A model generated the notes under the pieces. It saw only the letters and a program-made list of their open reading frames with translations. It was not told where the DNA came from and searched no databases. This document shows positions 31,101-50,649 of a DNA stretch of 64,000 nt, piece by piece. Made by a program: the position numbers and the translations under genes. Origin of the DNA: Amia ocellicauda (lineage: Eukaryota; Chordata; Actinopteri; Amiiformes; Amiidae); contig NC_089858.1 in the NCBI RefSeq assembly GCF_036373705.1, forward strand, positions 13,150,001 through 13,214,000, given 5' to 3'. The first letter of the stretch is position 1. Each line of letters begins with the position of its first letter.

Positions 31101-34100
31101 TGGCTTCACTTTGATGGCCATGCTGGACTACCCCTACAGCACTCACTTCATGGGCAACCTGCCAGCCAATCCTGTGAAGGTACCCGGCACCGCGGCTCTG
31201 CTTGGCGTCCTGTGCGCGGACCCTGCTGCAACACTGCCAATACCGGCGACCGGTCTAATCCAGTCAGTGACTCTGCAGCATCCATACAGGACAGTTGATG
31301 TTTCAGCTCATGCTGCATTACATAAAAGCCCTGGCTGTCTGGCTACACTCTCATGTGCTGCTGTACTGGCCACTATCTTAGTCCTAGTGATACATGATCT
31401 GAAGAATTAGACTCACACTTCAAGTAAAATAATGGTAATAACTCGCACGTTTTATTCAAATTCGTTCCTTTAGGTTGCCTGTGACACGATTCTGAATGGG
31501 ACAGACATGCTGAGGGCGCTGCGCGACACTGTGGGTGAGTTGGCTTGCTAAAGGAGGGAAGTATAACGGCCTCCCAACACCCTGGTGAACAGAAATGCTA
31601 ATGCCTACAGAATTCAGACTGGGTCCCATTCCCCACAGAGGCACTGGTTCCAGTACATCATGCGTTTTATCTGTAAATATATATTATTTATTTCTTACCA
31701 GACGCCCTTGTCCATATATCATGTGCAGTACTGCTGTTCTCTGTAATTGTGAGGAGGGTTTGTCTAATTTATTATCATTATTATAATTGTATTTATTTTT
31801 TTAGGTTTGTCTATTTTTCACAGCATATAAGGCAACAAGTGACGTTACTGGTTACAGAGGAGATGAGGCCATTAGGGCATATCATCCTAGATCTATATCA
31901 TTTGTTTTAGCAGCCAATTATTTCTCAGAGACGCACTAGAAACTCTGATTCATCCCTGGGACCTGACCTGCACACCACACTGTCCTCAGTCCAGCACAAA
32001 CAGGTTGAGGGAGGACGTCCTGGGGGAAGAGGGGGAGCTGGGGCTCTCTTGTGGCTCCAGCCCATTCAGGACATCCTGCGACACAGTGAGCGCACAGGAG
32101 GCGTGGTCCACCAGTGGTAGGGGCAGACTGGCCGCCCGCCCCCACGTCCTGCCCTCGGAGTTGTAGATGGACACGCCGTCTGTCTTGCTCAGGCAGCGCA
32201 GGGAGCCTCCACCGACGATGTATAGCCGGGAGCCCAGGGCGCTCAGGCTGAGCTGGCAGCACTGTGGCGCGGACACCTTCATCGTGCTCCACTGATCAGC
32301 CCCAGGGCTGTAGCTCTCCATCTCGTTCACGTGCACCCACTGCTGCGCCTGGACACGGGACAGAGACATGGTCAACCCTTTGGACATGTGGTTAGCCTTT
32401 ATGCCTGATCAAGTACACCGTGACCAAGAGGATTGTAACATAATCAGTGTGAACTGTACAGCTACGGCAAAGGCTTTGAGCGGGGACTGGGGTGTCCTGA
32501 GCCTGGACAGTTCAGGACTGTTGTGTACCGTGTTTAAAGTCCGCCCTCCGATGCAGAAGATTGTGTCATTGGCTGTTGCCATGGCGTGATCACAGCGGGA
32601 GAAGGCCATTGGTCGGCTCTGGACCCAGCGGTGGAGGCGGGGCAGGTAGCTGTACAGTATGTTGAGCGTCTTCCCCTCAGAGAAACCCCCTGAGCCGGAG
32701 ACAAGAGGAGAGACGCTGTCAGGACTGGTGAGAGAGAGCAAGAGTTAAAAGCGTCTGTTTTGCTCACACTGTGTATAGGGAGGGCAGGGAGGCTGGGGGG
32801 GTCTGCTCTGCAGTGTCTCTATACAGCACCATATACAGGTACCACGTAGTGGGTCTGTGTTCGTGCTTTTGCCAGCTGTACAGAGTATTGCCTTGTGTGT
32901 TTGTAGACCATGCACAGTTTTGTTTTGGTTTTTCACACACTAATCTATGCATTTGGCCTTTGTTTCAAACAATCACCTGCGTGCTGTGTGTGTAGGGAGT
33001 GCACCGAGGCCCTCTACGTGCTCTTTGCACTGTATAACATCACGCATTGCGTCTGTGTGCATCTACTATATAGGGTCTGCTTTGAGTAGTACAGCAGAGT
33101 TGTGTGGTTCTGCGTTGTACTGTCTGCAAACCAGCACATGCATTGCACAACCTGCGTGTGTGTGACTGCGTGCGTCAGTGTGTCTGTTTGCCTGCGATGT
33201 AGAGGATGCCCTTGTGTGTGGCCCCTGCGTGGTCTGCCACAGGCAAAGGGTAGGGGGCGCTGTACTCCCAGCGGTTCTCTGTGGGCCGGTACTCCTCCAC
33301 AGTGTCCGTCAGCTTCCCCAGTAGAGTCCCGCCTGCCACGGCGACCAGCTGGCCCCCAAGCACGTCCGCATGGAAACGGGTCCTCTTCTCCAACATTCCG
33401 GCCACCTGCAGCCAGGACCCGTCCCTGGGGTCGTACCTGAACACCTGCATGGTCAGGAAGTGGAAGACCAGTCGGTCAGTAGGCTGGGTATTTCCTCTGG
33501 GTGTTAACTGCCCTTCTTGTTCAATTACATTATAATGCAGGGCAATGCAGTACAATTGCAATACAATGCAATATTTGCTCTTACAGTAGCAGCCAAGATT
33601 CCAGGTTCATTGACTGAGTGCAGACAATGGGGCGGCTGAACCGATGTCTGCAACTCCATCCAAATGTGTACCAGGACTACACGAGTCGCAAAGTAGATAA
33701 AACGCATGGCACTCCTGAGCTTAACAACTAGAAAAAACACAAGGGATCGCTAAAATAGATTTATAAATATAAGTTCTGATGAATTTCATTTTGATTTATA
33801 TTCATAGATGCATACATGGACATATTGTTTACAGGCCGTACGTCTACCATTAGCTGTAAGATAAGGAAGGCACTTCGTGATTCATGTTTAGAATTTCAAG
33901 GTTTTGTTTTGCTCTGTCTCCTCTGCGTTTCCGGTTATCGTTACCAACACAAGCAGCACTTGCACATGCTGAGGAGATACGAGGTCTGTTGGTTTAGAGA
34001 CGGTCAATAAGTTGGTCATTCTGTGGAGCCAATTTTAAATGATTGTTACATAAGCTGGTTGCTACCACCATAAGGGACTGATGATAGGCTACTTGCCTGG

Positions 34101-37100
34101 TTACACACGTCCCCAAGAATACACCTATAGGTATAACCAGCCTGCAGACTGCATGAAACAAGAAAAACAAATAAAACAAAACCATCCAATCCAAGTGCCT
34201 CTTGATTGCAGAAATGTGATTTCTCTGCTGGTGTATTTAAACCCTCTCTTTTGTATATTTTAAACCATACAACTCTGTGGCTTCATCTATTTTCTTCAAT
34301 ACAAACCACCCCTGAGCAGGAGCCAGGAATGAGCAACAGGCTGAAACCTAGGAACCTTTAACTGCTGGACCATTAAACAATTATTCAGATATAACTAACT
34401 AACCAAGACTTTGATCCCAGGGGTCAGTTACCAAAGAAACAACCCCCAAAAAATCTTTACACTTAACCAGCATATTGACTTGACTGTGAAGTTACTTTGT
34501 GCAACATCGCTTAAACGCCAAGAACACTGATGGAAGGAACTAGCCCTAAGCACCTGCCCCTCAGACTCTCACACTAGTATCCACGCTGAGGGGGCCTGCA
34601 AGCAGCTCAGCTCCTGTTCCTGCAAAAGCTCACCTCATTGGTCGGCTGGTTCCCTGCCGGGTCGAACCTGTGCTGGCCTCCCAGGATGAACAGGAAGCTG
34701 CCCAGGACGGCGGCGCAGTGGTTGTAGACAGGGTTGCGCAGCTCCCCCAGTCTCCTCCAGTCGGCACACTCGTGGTCTGCTACCCACATCTCCTGGCTCA
34801 CCCGGTTACCATCTGTCCTGCCCCCCAGCACCAGCAGGCTGTTCTGGCCACAGCGCACCTGCGTGCTGGGGCTTTGCAGGGCAGGCTGGGCATAAGGCTG
34901 GGAGTGGTACGCCAGCGCCTCCTGCAGCAGCCGGAAGCAGCGCGAGTCTGTCCTGACCAGCGGGCTCGCCTGCACCTCCCGCTGCAGGTCAGCCGCGGGG
35001 ATGAGGGGGAAGCGGATGTGTGCCAGCAGCTCTCCGGCGCTCGCTGCCCGGCTGTGGTCGTGCAGCAGCCAGCGCTCCACACAACGGAACAGCTCCAGCT
35101 CGCCGCCACCGCCGCCCCTGACCTCCCCCTGCTCCAGGATCTCCTGCAGGGTCTCCACGTCCAGGCGGAGCAGCAGCTCGCGGTCCTGTGGCAGCGTGCG
35201 GTGGCAGCTCTGCACGTACAGCCCCAGTGCTTTCCTGCGCAGCTCCTCGGGCCCGGACCTGCGAGCGATGGCCAGCACTGCCAGGCAGGTCTCGGGTGCC
35301 AGGCTCTCGTCCAGGAAGCGGAGGCACAGCTTGACGGCGTCGCGCACCAGCAGCACTTGGGCGGCCTTCAGTGTCTCCTCCAGCCAGGCCAGGCCCAGCT
35401 CCAGCCTCCCTGTGTAGATGAAGTCCAGCACCCGCCGCAGACCCCCAGAGCTCACTTCCTTCAGCTGCACTACCGCAGGCCCCGGGGGTGTCACAAGGGT
35501 CGGAGGGGTCACACCAGCCCCCTTGAACAGGACCCGGCAGTAGCTGCTCACGGAGGCCAGGATGACCCTGTGCGCTGGGAACTCCTCTCCCTCCGCCCGC
35601 AGCGTGACGTCGCACAGCACCCCCTGCTGCCTCAGGCCGCTCACTCCCTCCAGCAGCCGTGGGCAGTGCGTGTCACACTGCAGGGTCCTCCCTGCCTCGC
35701 TGCTTGGTGCCCTGGGTTCCATCCTCATGCCCTGTACTACAACGTTAATTAAATAAAAAATCAAATTGAGGTGTTAGTTTTCCCCTCCTTCCTAGATCAG
35801 GCTTTTTTTTTTTTGTTCTCAAAGCTGTGCTGATCTATTTAGATGGCATAACAGATACTTTGAACAAAAAAACCCTAAACAAATAATGATGATGGTTAAA
35901 AAACAAAACCCACACCTCCTGGCCTTTTCCCTGCAGCTCAGCAGTCTTCTGCTCTCTGGCCGTCTGCCTCGCTCTGTGTGTCTGCAGTCGTCCTGACACC
36001 TGTTGAAGCGCACCGAGAATACTCCCCTGCCTGCTGTCAGGGTCCTTATCAGTGTGCTTTACTACCATCAACAAAAGCCTGTTTCTCTGCTCTCCCTGTG
36101 ACCACAAGAATGTTCATTGAGCACAACCCACCCCAAAGTCTTATCCTGGTTTAAAATTTCATCTGCGGCATGTCTGGACATGCACTGTTTACCTAATGGC
36201 AGCCGTAAATGTGCTTTACTCACATGTTCCTTTCTTAAAGGTCCCTGTCTTCTGGTAAATGGCTTTTGAAACATTTCCAAAAAGGGGGGTGAGAAGGGGG
36301 TTGCTTGAGGCTGAGCTCTGCAGCTAGAGGAGCTTTTTTTTGTGTTTTATATTTTGCTGACCACCTACCACCAGACTATATAGGCTATTATAAAGTGCAG
36401 AAACTAATTATGCAGGAGGCTAAGGGGGTGTGGATGATGTAACGTATCCCCCAAGCCTGAGAATTTCCATGCATTTCGTGTGTGTCTCCATGTGTCTTTT
36501 TTTTGTTCTTAATTTTCAGGAATCGTGTACAATTCCACAGGTGAGCTGGCCTGCTATGACCTCTACACTCTGTACATAGAGTGTGCCGACCCCACAGGCT
36601 GTGGCCTCGGCTCCGACAGTCTCGCGTGGGATTACCAGGCAAGTTCTGAGCAGCAGGAGAGCAAACACCTTAACTCTTCACACCTCTGGGGCTGGCATTC
36701 ACAGTGATCACAGTTTGGCAGGGTCAGGGGGGCAGTAAACAACACCCCCTCCAGTGCTCTTGGTTTCATTCTCTTTGCTGTTTAATTTTAGGCGTGTACA
36801 GAAGTTGAGCTCTGCTACGAGAGCAACAATGTGACGGACATGTTCCCAGTGATGCCATTCACGGAGCAGGACCGGGAGGCGTACTGCAGGAAGAAGTGGG
36901 GTGTGTCTCCCCGGCCCGGCTGGCTGCGCACCCAGTACTGGGCGGATGGTGAGCGCTCGTCTTTCGCCCTCCAGCCCTGTGCCACCTTGAGACTTTGGTA
37001 GTCTGTTTTTGTTGTTCTCATGCTTGTGCTTGGTTTACAGCCCTCTCTACTGCCAGCAATATAATCTTCTCTAATGGGGACCTGGACCCTTGGGCCAACG

Positions 37101-37844
37101 GAGGGGTGAGTGCGGTGTTTGTTAATTTGATCCCAGATTATTATTATTTTTCTTCACGGCCCAGAACAACAGGAAGCAGGCAGCCCATTCCAATGGGAGT
37201 GTTTGTTACAGCATCCTCGCCATGAAAGTTCAGCTTCTTATTGATTAAAGACCAGCTCAGCTTCACATCATGAGCAAGAGGTTTATACAGAGGCACACAT
37301 TAGACTTGAGTGATGAAGTCTTTACTGCTTATGCAATCTATTCCCCTTTGGTTGCTGTATGTACAAGGCATGAATGCAAACCATGGGTCATATGATGCTG
37401 ATTTTGTTAATTTACTTTATCCCAACTTAGATAAGGAATTCTCTGAGCCCCTCCCTGATCGCCATCAACATCACAGACGGGGCTCATCACCTGGACTTAA
37501 GGTAAAGTGACTGTAAAGCAAACTGAAAGGGGTTTGTTACACCAGCCGGAGGATTGTTGTCTCCAGGAAACGCAGCAGTTCTGTTGCTGTGGAGATGCAT
37601 TCCAGTGACAGGAAGCTCGGTTTGAATATTCCAGTGTGGAAGTCAGAGATCCTCCACTCTGCAGTAGTAAGCCTTCACTGGGCTTCTGTGTCCTGAGTCC
37701 AGACTGTACTGGGAGCCTGGCTCAATAGTTGTTTTTTTGGGTGTTATTTTCAGAGGCTCCAATGTAGCAGATCCTGCGTCTGTGAGAAACGTGCGGAAGA
37801 GAGAGGCTGAGATCATCGCTCAGTGGATTAAAGCAGGAAGTTAA
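28181..37844 (+). CDS. dpp7: Dipeptidyl peptidase 2 (DPP7), lysosomal serine peptidase, family S28
   Basis: Thirteen exons join in frame to 531 residues: 28181-28369, 28543-28696, 29029-29168, 29754-29917, 30217-30352, 30609-30690, 31013-31179, 31474-31534, 36520-36638, 36792-36948, 37041-37105, 37431-37501 and 37754-37844. The enzyme removes N-terminal dipeptides with proline or alanine at position 2, in lysosomes or secretory vesicles. Seen: an N-terminal hydrophobic signal (about residues 5-15), GGSYGGM with the nucleophile Ser216, NGDLDPW with Asp472, GAHHLDLR with the catalytic His, and five N-glycosylation sequons (NAT, NGT, NST, NVT, NIT). Length is slightly above the human protein because of a longer N-terminus. 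The donor after exon 9 is GC rather than GT. Intron 8 (31535-36519) holds an entire antisense Kelch gene. Confidence 0.96.
28370..31473 (+). other. DPP7 introns 1-7
   Basis: These intervals between the first eight DPP7 exons show no further gene. The only structured element seen is a short GGTCCT hexamer repeat at about 30712-30744 in intron 6. Short ATT/ATC-rich runs lie near 30955-30990. Confidence 0.5.
30712..30744. repeat. Short GGTCCT hexamer repeat
   Basis: About five tandem GGTCCT-like units directly after the DPP7 exon 6 donor, in intron 6. It is short and probably only polymorphic sequence. Confidence 0.75.
31792..31797 (-). terminator. Candidate polyadenylation signal of the Kelch gene
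   Basis: AATAAA on minus (TTTATT on plus) about 190 bases after the Kelch stop codon and about 260 bases past DPP7 exon 8. If used, the Kelch transcript ends without overlapping a DPP7 exon. Confidence 0.4.
31986..35728 (-). CDS. BTB-BACK-Kelch (KLHL-family) protein nested in DPP7 intron 8
   Basis: Four coding exons on minus join in frame to 623 residues: 35728-34634, 33444-33192, 32689-32529 and 32348-31986. Seen: a BTB domain about residues 35-130 ([26 protein letters not shown]), BACK about 140-250 ([15 protein letters not shown]) and Kelch repeats about 295-600 ([42 protein letters not shown]). KLHL proteins typically bind cullin-3 through BTB-BACK and recruit ubiquitylation substrates with the Kelch propeller; the substrate here is unknown. 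The start is the ATG at 35728, with another at 35722, just after an acceptor at 35731, so an upstream non-coding exon is likely. The second intron has a GC donor. Which KLHL paralogue this is was not resolved. Confidence 0.9.
35732..36519. other. Upstream side of the Kelch gene inside DPP7 intron 8
   Basis: Contains the likely Kelch promoter or 5' non-coding exon on minus. Weak donor candidates lie near 35915 and 36217-36222 but neither could be fixed. The right end is the DPP7 exon 9 acceptor. Nothing else was recognised. Confidence 0.35.
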
Positions 37845-37951
37845 AGCTTTCTTAAATAACTTGTGGATGAAAAATATGGCTTGTGTCTGGAATCACACTT
37901 TGGGGAGAAAAAAAAAAAAAGTTAAATGAATCACTGACAATTTAGATTCTA

Positions 37952-37996
37952 AATAAATACATATGCTGTTTGATAAAATGATAAACACCAAATAAA
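37952..37996 (+). terminator. DPP7 polyadenylation signals
   Basis: Two AATAAA hexamers, at 37952-37957 and 37991-37996, lie 108 and 147 bases after the DPP7 stop codon. This fits a short 3' UTR. Confidence 0.65.
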
Positions 37997-38013
37997 GTGA
38001 CTTATTTCAAAAT

Positions 38014-38019
38014 TTTATT
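38014..38019 (-). terminator. Possible distal polyadenylation signal of MAN1B1
   Basis: AATAAA on minus lies 18 bases from the DPP7 signal on plus. Use of this site would give MAN1B1 a 3.4-kb 3' UTR ending against the DPP7 3' end. A closer AATAAA at 41338-41333 would give a UTR of roughly 0.1 kb instead. Confidence 0.35.
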
Positions 38020-41000
38020 ATTGACCAAATTACATTAACAAAAGTCAACATTTCTCAATGTTTTCGGCAATTCTGTACAGGGTTTATTGTAAAGCGCACT
38101 GAGCTCCTGCAGGTGCTGGCGTTTCACACCATGGCGATGAGCCAGACGAAGTCTGCAGTACTCGCACTTACACATGGAAACATTGAAGAGATTATAAAGA
38201 TCAGTTCTCTTTGGCATCACTTCAATATTCTCCACATTAAAACAGACCACACTTTTTAAAGAGCAGTTTTCTGGTTGTAGGTTTTGAAGTCTTAAACTTA
38301 AAAGTGTTTTTAATGAAATTCACCATCTCAGGCCTCTTTGGTTTTGAAACCTTAGTTGTTGTTTTTTTTATTTGCCAAATTTCAAACTTGAAAGAGCAGA
38401 AAACGCATCAAGGATGGCCCTGGCCTGTCCGACAGACCCGGCTTAAATGCGAATATCCCACATTAGTAATTACAACCAAAGAGGTTTAAACTCTCGTCTG
38501 CATGACTAAAGGGCTATGTACAAATCAGACCGTTCTGCTCCCGGCTGCAGACGTCCAGACTTGGAGAGAAGACGTTTTAAAGAGGCTGTAGTGATTATAT
38601 AATATAAAAGAATATCCACGAGAAGAATGTAGACATTAAGAAAATGCCACAGACCCAAACAAGCATGAAAATCACTACTGCAATATAAACCAGTCTGTTT
38701 TAGGAAAAATACAGAATTATGGTATTTCACAACACAGAAGTTCAGCGTGGAGAGGAAGGCACATCGATCAGTCGTAACATTGGAGAAACAAACGCAGCGG
38801 ACAGTAGTGCAGCTACCGCTTCTGACCTGTAATGATGCAGACTCGTTAACATTTGAATTTAACGAGAATACTCAAGTCATTCAGTGAAGTCCAAGGTCAC
38901 GTAATTTTTTTTTCAAACTGAACTTCAGTCTCATGGCTTTTCCCGGTGACTAAGCATTGCCGTTTGTCAAATGAAGATCATTCATCAGGACCTCATGCAA
39001 ACCTCCTGAGGAAAAATCTTGAAAAATCATTGTTTTGTAGAGCGACAACCAATAAAGCCCAGTGTTGCTGAGAAGCGTCTCTATCTCAGAACATAGATTT
39101 GAAGTGAAATTCCCTCATGGTTCCTTGTATTTTCTGAACTCCACTATCGCAAATGTCATGTTACAATAATGAAAGAAAAGTCTGATTATTATTCAGTCAA
39201 TTGTACTACTATACTATGGAGAAAATAAAAGTCCCAGCAGAATCTGAAGATCAGCATAGTAACATCATCATTAACATCCTCAAGATTTCATAGGACGCAG
39301 TTCATCACTGGCACATTTTCTCTCAGGCTGGGATGGGAGTGTGTGCCGTTTTTGTCTACACGTTTTGGTTTCTACCGCATAAAGCAGGCCTAACACGTAC
39401 ATGAAGGAGATATACAGATATCATTTGTAAAGGTTTGAAATGATCACATTTAAAAAGAGAAGAAAAATTGTTTTGTTTGTACAAAAAGCTGAACAAAGCA
39501 ATAAAGCCTTCCTTCTGCCATGATAAAACCCTTTGTTGTGTTTAGCATTTGTTGAATTAGGCTGCTACAGTCTTAAAATCTGTTCACAGAAGTAAGAAGC
39601 CAGTTCAGTAAAACGGGGTCCTATGGTACAAAGACTGTAGAACAGCATCCTGCTGCCCTACGACTAGGACTACACAAAATGCACGAATTATGGAGGAAAT
39701 TACTGAAATATGAACATTATTAGGACAAGTAAAATTATAACCAAGCTGTGCTGAATCGAAATTAAAATCCACATTTAGTTAAAAAGTAACAGGCAACGCT
39801 ATACATAACCCGTATGACTATTTTTAAGCAACGGTTTGTTCAGCAGAACTATAACTGTTCATGTGTGGACCTCAAATATCTTTAGTGCATCAAAATAAAA
39901 ACTAGTCCATTAAAATGTTTAAATCTCTCAAAGTGATATGCACATCTCACATGATTAACAAAGCAATTGGAAATATTTACAGGACTGACGGCTGCCAGGC
40001 GCGGTCAGACTGCACAGACGGGAGCCTTTGTGCTGTGACACTCGGCACACACGCACCGCCTGACCGCACACAGCACACCAGGCGTTGCATTCCTGTCTGT
40101 TATATGGCAGAGTATCCTATAAGGAACCACATAGTGATCAACAGTCATCTCACTGGTATCTTCTGTAATGCAAAACAAAACCCTCTCTCTTGCAGAAACC
40201 CTGCACGGCTGACCGAGAAGGGCAGCGAGCATCTTCTTGCTATCATTATAAATTCATCCATCGATGACAAAAGTGCTTATTAGCCTCCCCTCCCCCCCGA
40301 CAGATAACATTAATACAGATGCAAAACAAACAATGAATAAAGATACATTCGGAATGGGAGGCCTTTAAAACAGCGCCGCCACAGAACACGGGTAAATCGA
40401 AAGTCTGAGTGAGTCGTGGTCCTCGGGGACAAGGTGGACGCAGAAACAAGGCCTTTTGGACTGTACGCTAGAATCTACAACAGCCTGAAAAAGTCAGAAA
40501 CCAAAAAAACAAATGTAGCTGACTAAACCGACTGACCCCAGAACAATATAAATAAATAAAACAATAAAAATAAAAAGATTTCACGCATGAATACGTGCTT
40601 CACAGTGTTCAAAGTCGACCAAAGTGTTCCGTGGCCAGAGAAACAGAAGCCGCAGCCGCTTGCAGCGACGGTACGGAGACGGGAGCCTCAGACGGCCCGG
40701 CCACACAACCTGACTGTTTTACACATACAAGAAACAAGAAAACAACAACAACAACCACCAAAGTCAAAGGACGATTAAAAGCAAAAACACATTCAGGTCT
40801 ACTAGGTGACCTATGGAAACCAAGAATTTCTGCACTGAGTGGGTGGTGACGGGCTGAGACGAGCCGATTTCAGGTGAGTGAGTGGGGACTGCGTTTCAAG
40901 GAGAGAGAGTTCAGTGGCCCGTGCGGTCCTCTTCTCTCCCCCTCTCCATCGCTAGCGTCCGTCACATCCCCCTGGTACAGATGGAACTGAGCTACAGCCA

Positions 41001-41441
41001 CAGGAGACTCCAGACCCTTCCTTGGACAGCCATCCACATCTTGCCTTCATGTTTCAGATCTCAAAGCTGCGTGCAGGTTTTTCATAGGTTCTTCATGCTG
41101 AAAGTCCCCCCCACCTGAGCCCCCTTTGGCCCAGAGTATTCAAACTATAATTCACCTGCTCTAGAAAGGCTGCAGCTCGGGTGAAAACACCAGGCAGTGG
41201 CATCAGGGCAGGGAGTTGGGGGGGGGCAAATCAAAACCAAGACACAATAGCACGGACAGTATTGTGTTGCGACGGATAATTGATACAGTCGAACAGATAT
41301 CGGAGAGATGATTGGGGTCGACTTCTCTGGAGTTTATTAAAACGACGAGAAAAAAATATAAATTTGTGCCCTGAGATTTAAAAAAAATATTTTTGTATTG
41401 GTCTCCGCATTCTCTCCCTCTTTCTCCCTCTCCCTCTCTCG
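38020..41441. other. Region between DPP7 and MAN1B1 stop codons
   Basis: This is an AT-rich convergent region, either a long 3' UTR of MAN1B1 or intergenic. No splice-bounded coding exon was recognised. A 71-codon minus-strand open frame at 38250-38035 is cysteine-containing but has no known family. A minus-strand AATAAA lies at 41338-41333, 104 bases after the MAN1B1 stop. Confidence 0.45.
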
Positions 41442-49265
<7,824 letters not shown>

Positions 49266-49302
49266 CTCTTCTGGCGAACTGGGAGGTCATAGACACTGCA
49301 CT

Positions 49303-50523
49303 GCGAGAGAGAGAGGGTGGGGGAGAAAGAGACGTATGTTCAGTTTCATTGACCTTACATTGGGTTTTAATTCCCTTGAGCGGAGAGAACAGATTAGTTG
49401 AACAGGTTTCGGGATCAAAACCCAACCTGGGCCTAATCCTGTTTCCGCACTGTGAAAACAATAACAGGTTTAAAATTACATTTCACAAGGCGAAGTGTAA
49501 CACGAACACCAGCACAACACACCCACACCAGCTCCTCCAGCACCCAAGGCAATGCCCAGAAGGGAATATTTTTTATTTTTTTGTAACCAGTTTAAGATCA
49601 CACAATGTTTTTGTGTTGCTAAATGAAAAATAACTTTTAAAACTCGATAATAAAAGCACAGGACACTGCACTCAAGAATGTTGTTTTAGGAGTTTTATTA
49701 TACCTACGAGTTACAGAGCACTCAAGTATCAGTGTTATCAGCACTGTAGCTCTGCAGCAGCTGTACACAGGGTAGGCCTATGAGTTTATTTATTGTTAAA
49801 ACATTTGCAAACATTAACATATTTAAATACTGAACCCTTTGGGATGTTAAGGCTATTTCCGTGTAAATGCAACTGGATAAGGAAACACATATACTAAAAC
49901 AGGTCAGCCCATACAGGTCCACAGTCAAAAGGCTGTGATCCTTCACCTGGAGCCCATAAAAACTAAACACGCAGCTGAGTGACGACATTACTGAATTCTG
50001 ACGTCATCCCACAAAATACCGTCTGGGGTTTGGGGGAAAGAAAAAGAAAAGTTTCAGTAGGTCAATTTTAAAATGATTTGTATTCATTCATTCATTCATT
50101 CATTAAACCAGGAAGGCATCCATTTGGGGACTGAAGTCAACTTTTTATAATGTACGCTGTAAAATGTGAACGGGTGGTCAGGCTATACAGTAAGAAATAC
50201 CCATACGATGGATAAGGATAAATAAACATAGCCATATTAAACGTAACGGGTCTTTTTAAACAAAGTATTCTGCGATTTGGTTTACTGCTAATTTACAGAT
50301 AATCGCTAATCAATCAAACGTGCTATCATTGCTAATACAGAACATATACATTAATAACATCGACGTGTCACTAAGCCTGAAACAAATCTCTTCGTTATTT
50401 GTCCTAATATTTTTAATATCGTAGCTTGACCGCTGAACCGAAATCGTATTACCCGCTATATTGTGTGTGTGTCGTGACATATAGGATTATGAAGTATTCA
50501 AAAGGAAGAAGCCATTTACTTAC
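49303..50523. other. MAN1B1 leading intron
   Basis: This is the interval between the candidate non-coding exon and the exon that carries the start codon. It holds a short ATTC tandem near 50080-50104 and AT-rich sequence. No other gene was recognised. Confidence 0.4.
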
Positions 50524-50640
50524 CTTCGCGACTCCTCTCCTTCCCCCGCTTGCAGGGAGCTACACCGCGGCTCCACCCTTCAACCCAGACCGAGGCATCA
50601 CACGGGGCCTACCTTCAAAACAACCAGTTACACATACAGG
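50524..50640 (-). other. Candidate 5' non-coding exon of MAN1B1
   Basis: A strong minus-strand donor (GCGAAG|GTAAGTAA) lies at 50524/50523, in a relatively GC-rich patch. A matching acceptor (CTCTCGCAG) lies near 49302, 37 bases before the start codon. The upstream limit is a guess. Confidence 0.4.
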
Positions 50641-50649
50641 TTAGTGAGG

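Noticed and set aside
34670..35752. A 360-codon plus-strand open frame
   Set aside because: It is the antisense shadow of the GC-rich Kelch exon 34634-35728, which has clear BTB-BACK-Kelch motifs. The plus frame is Gln/Leu-rich with no domain.
35729..35764. Longer Kelch N-terminus starting at MIFYLI
   Set aside because: The upstream codons overlap a pyrimidine-poor but plausible acceptor (GTAGTACAG) at 35731 and look like intron sequence; the ATG at 35728 is just after it.
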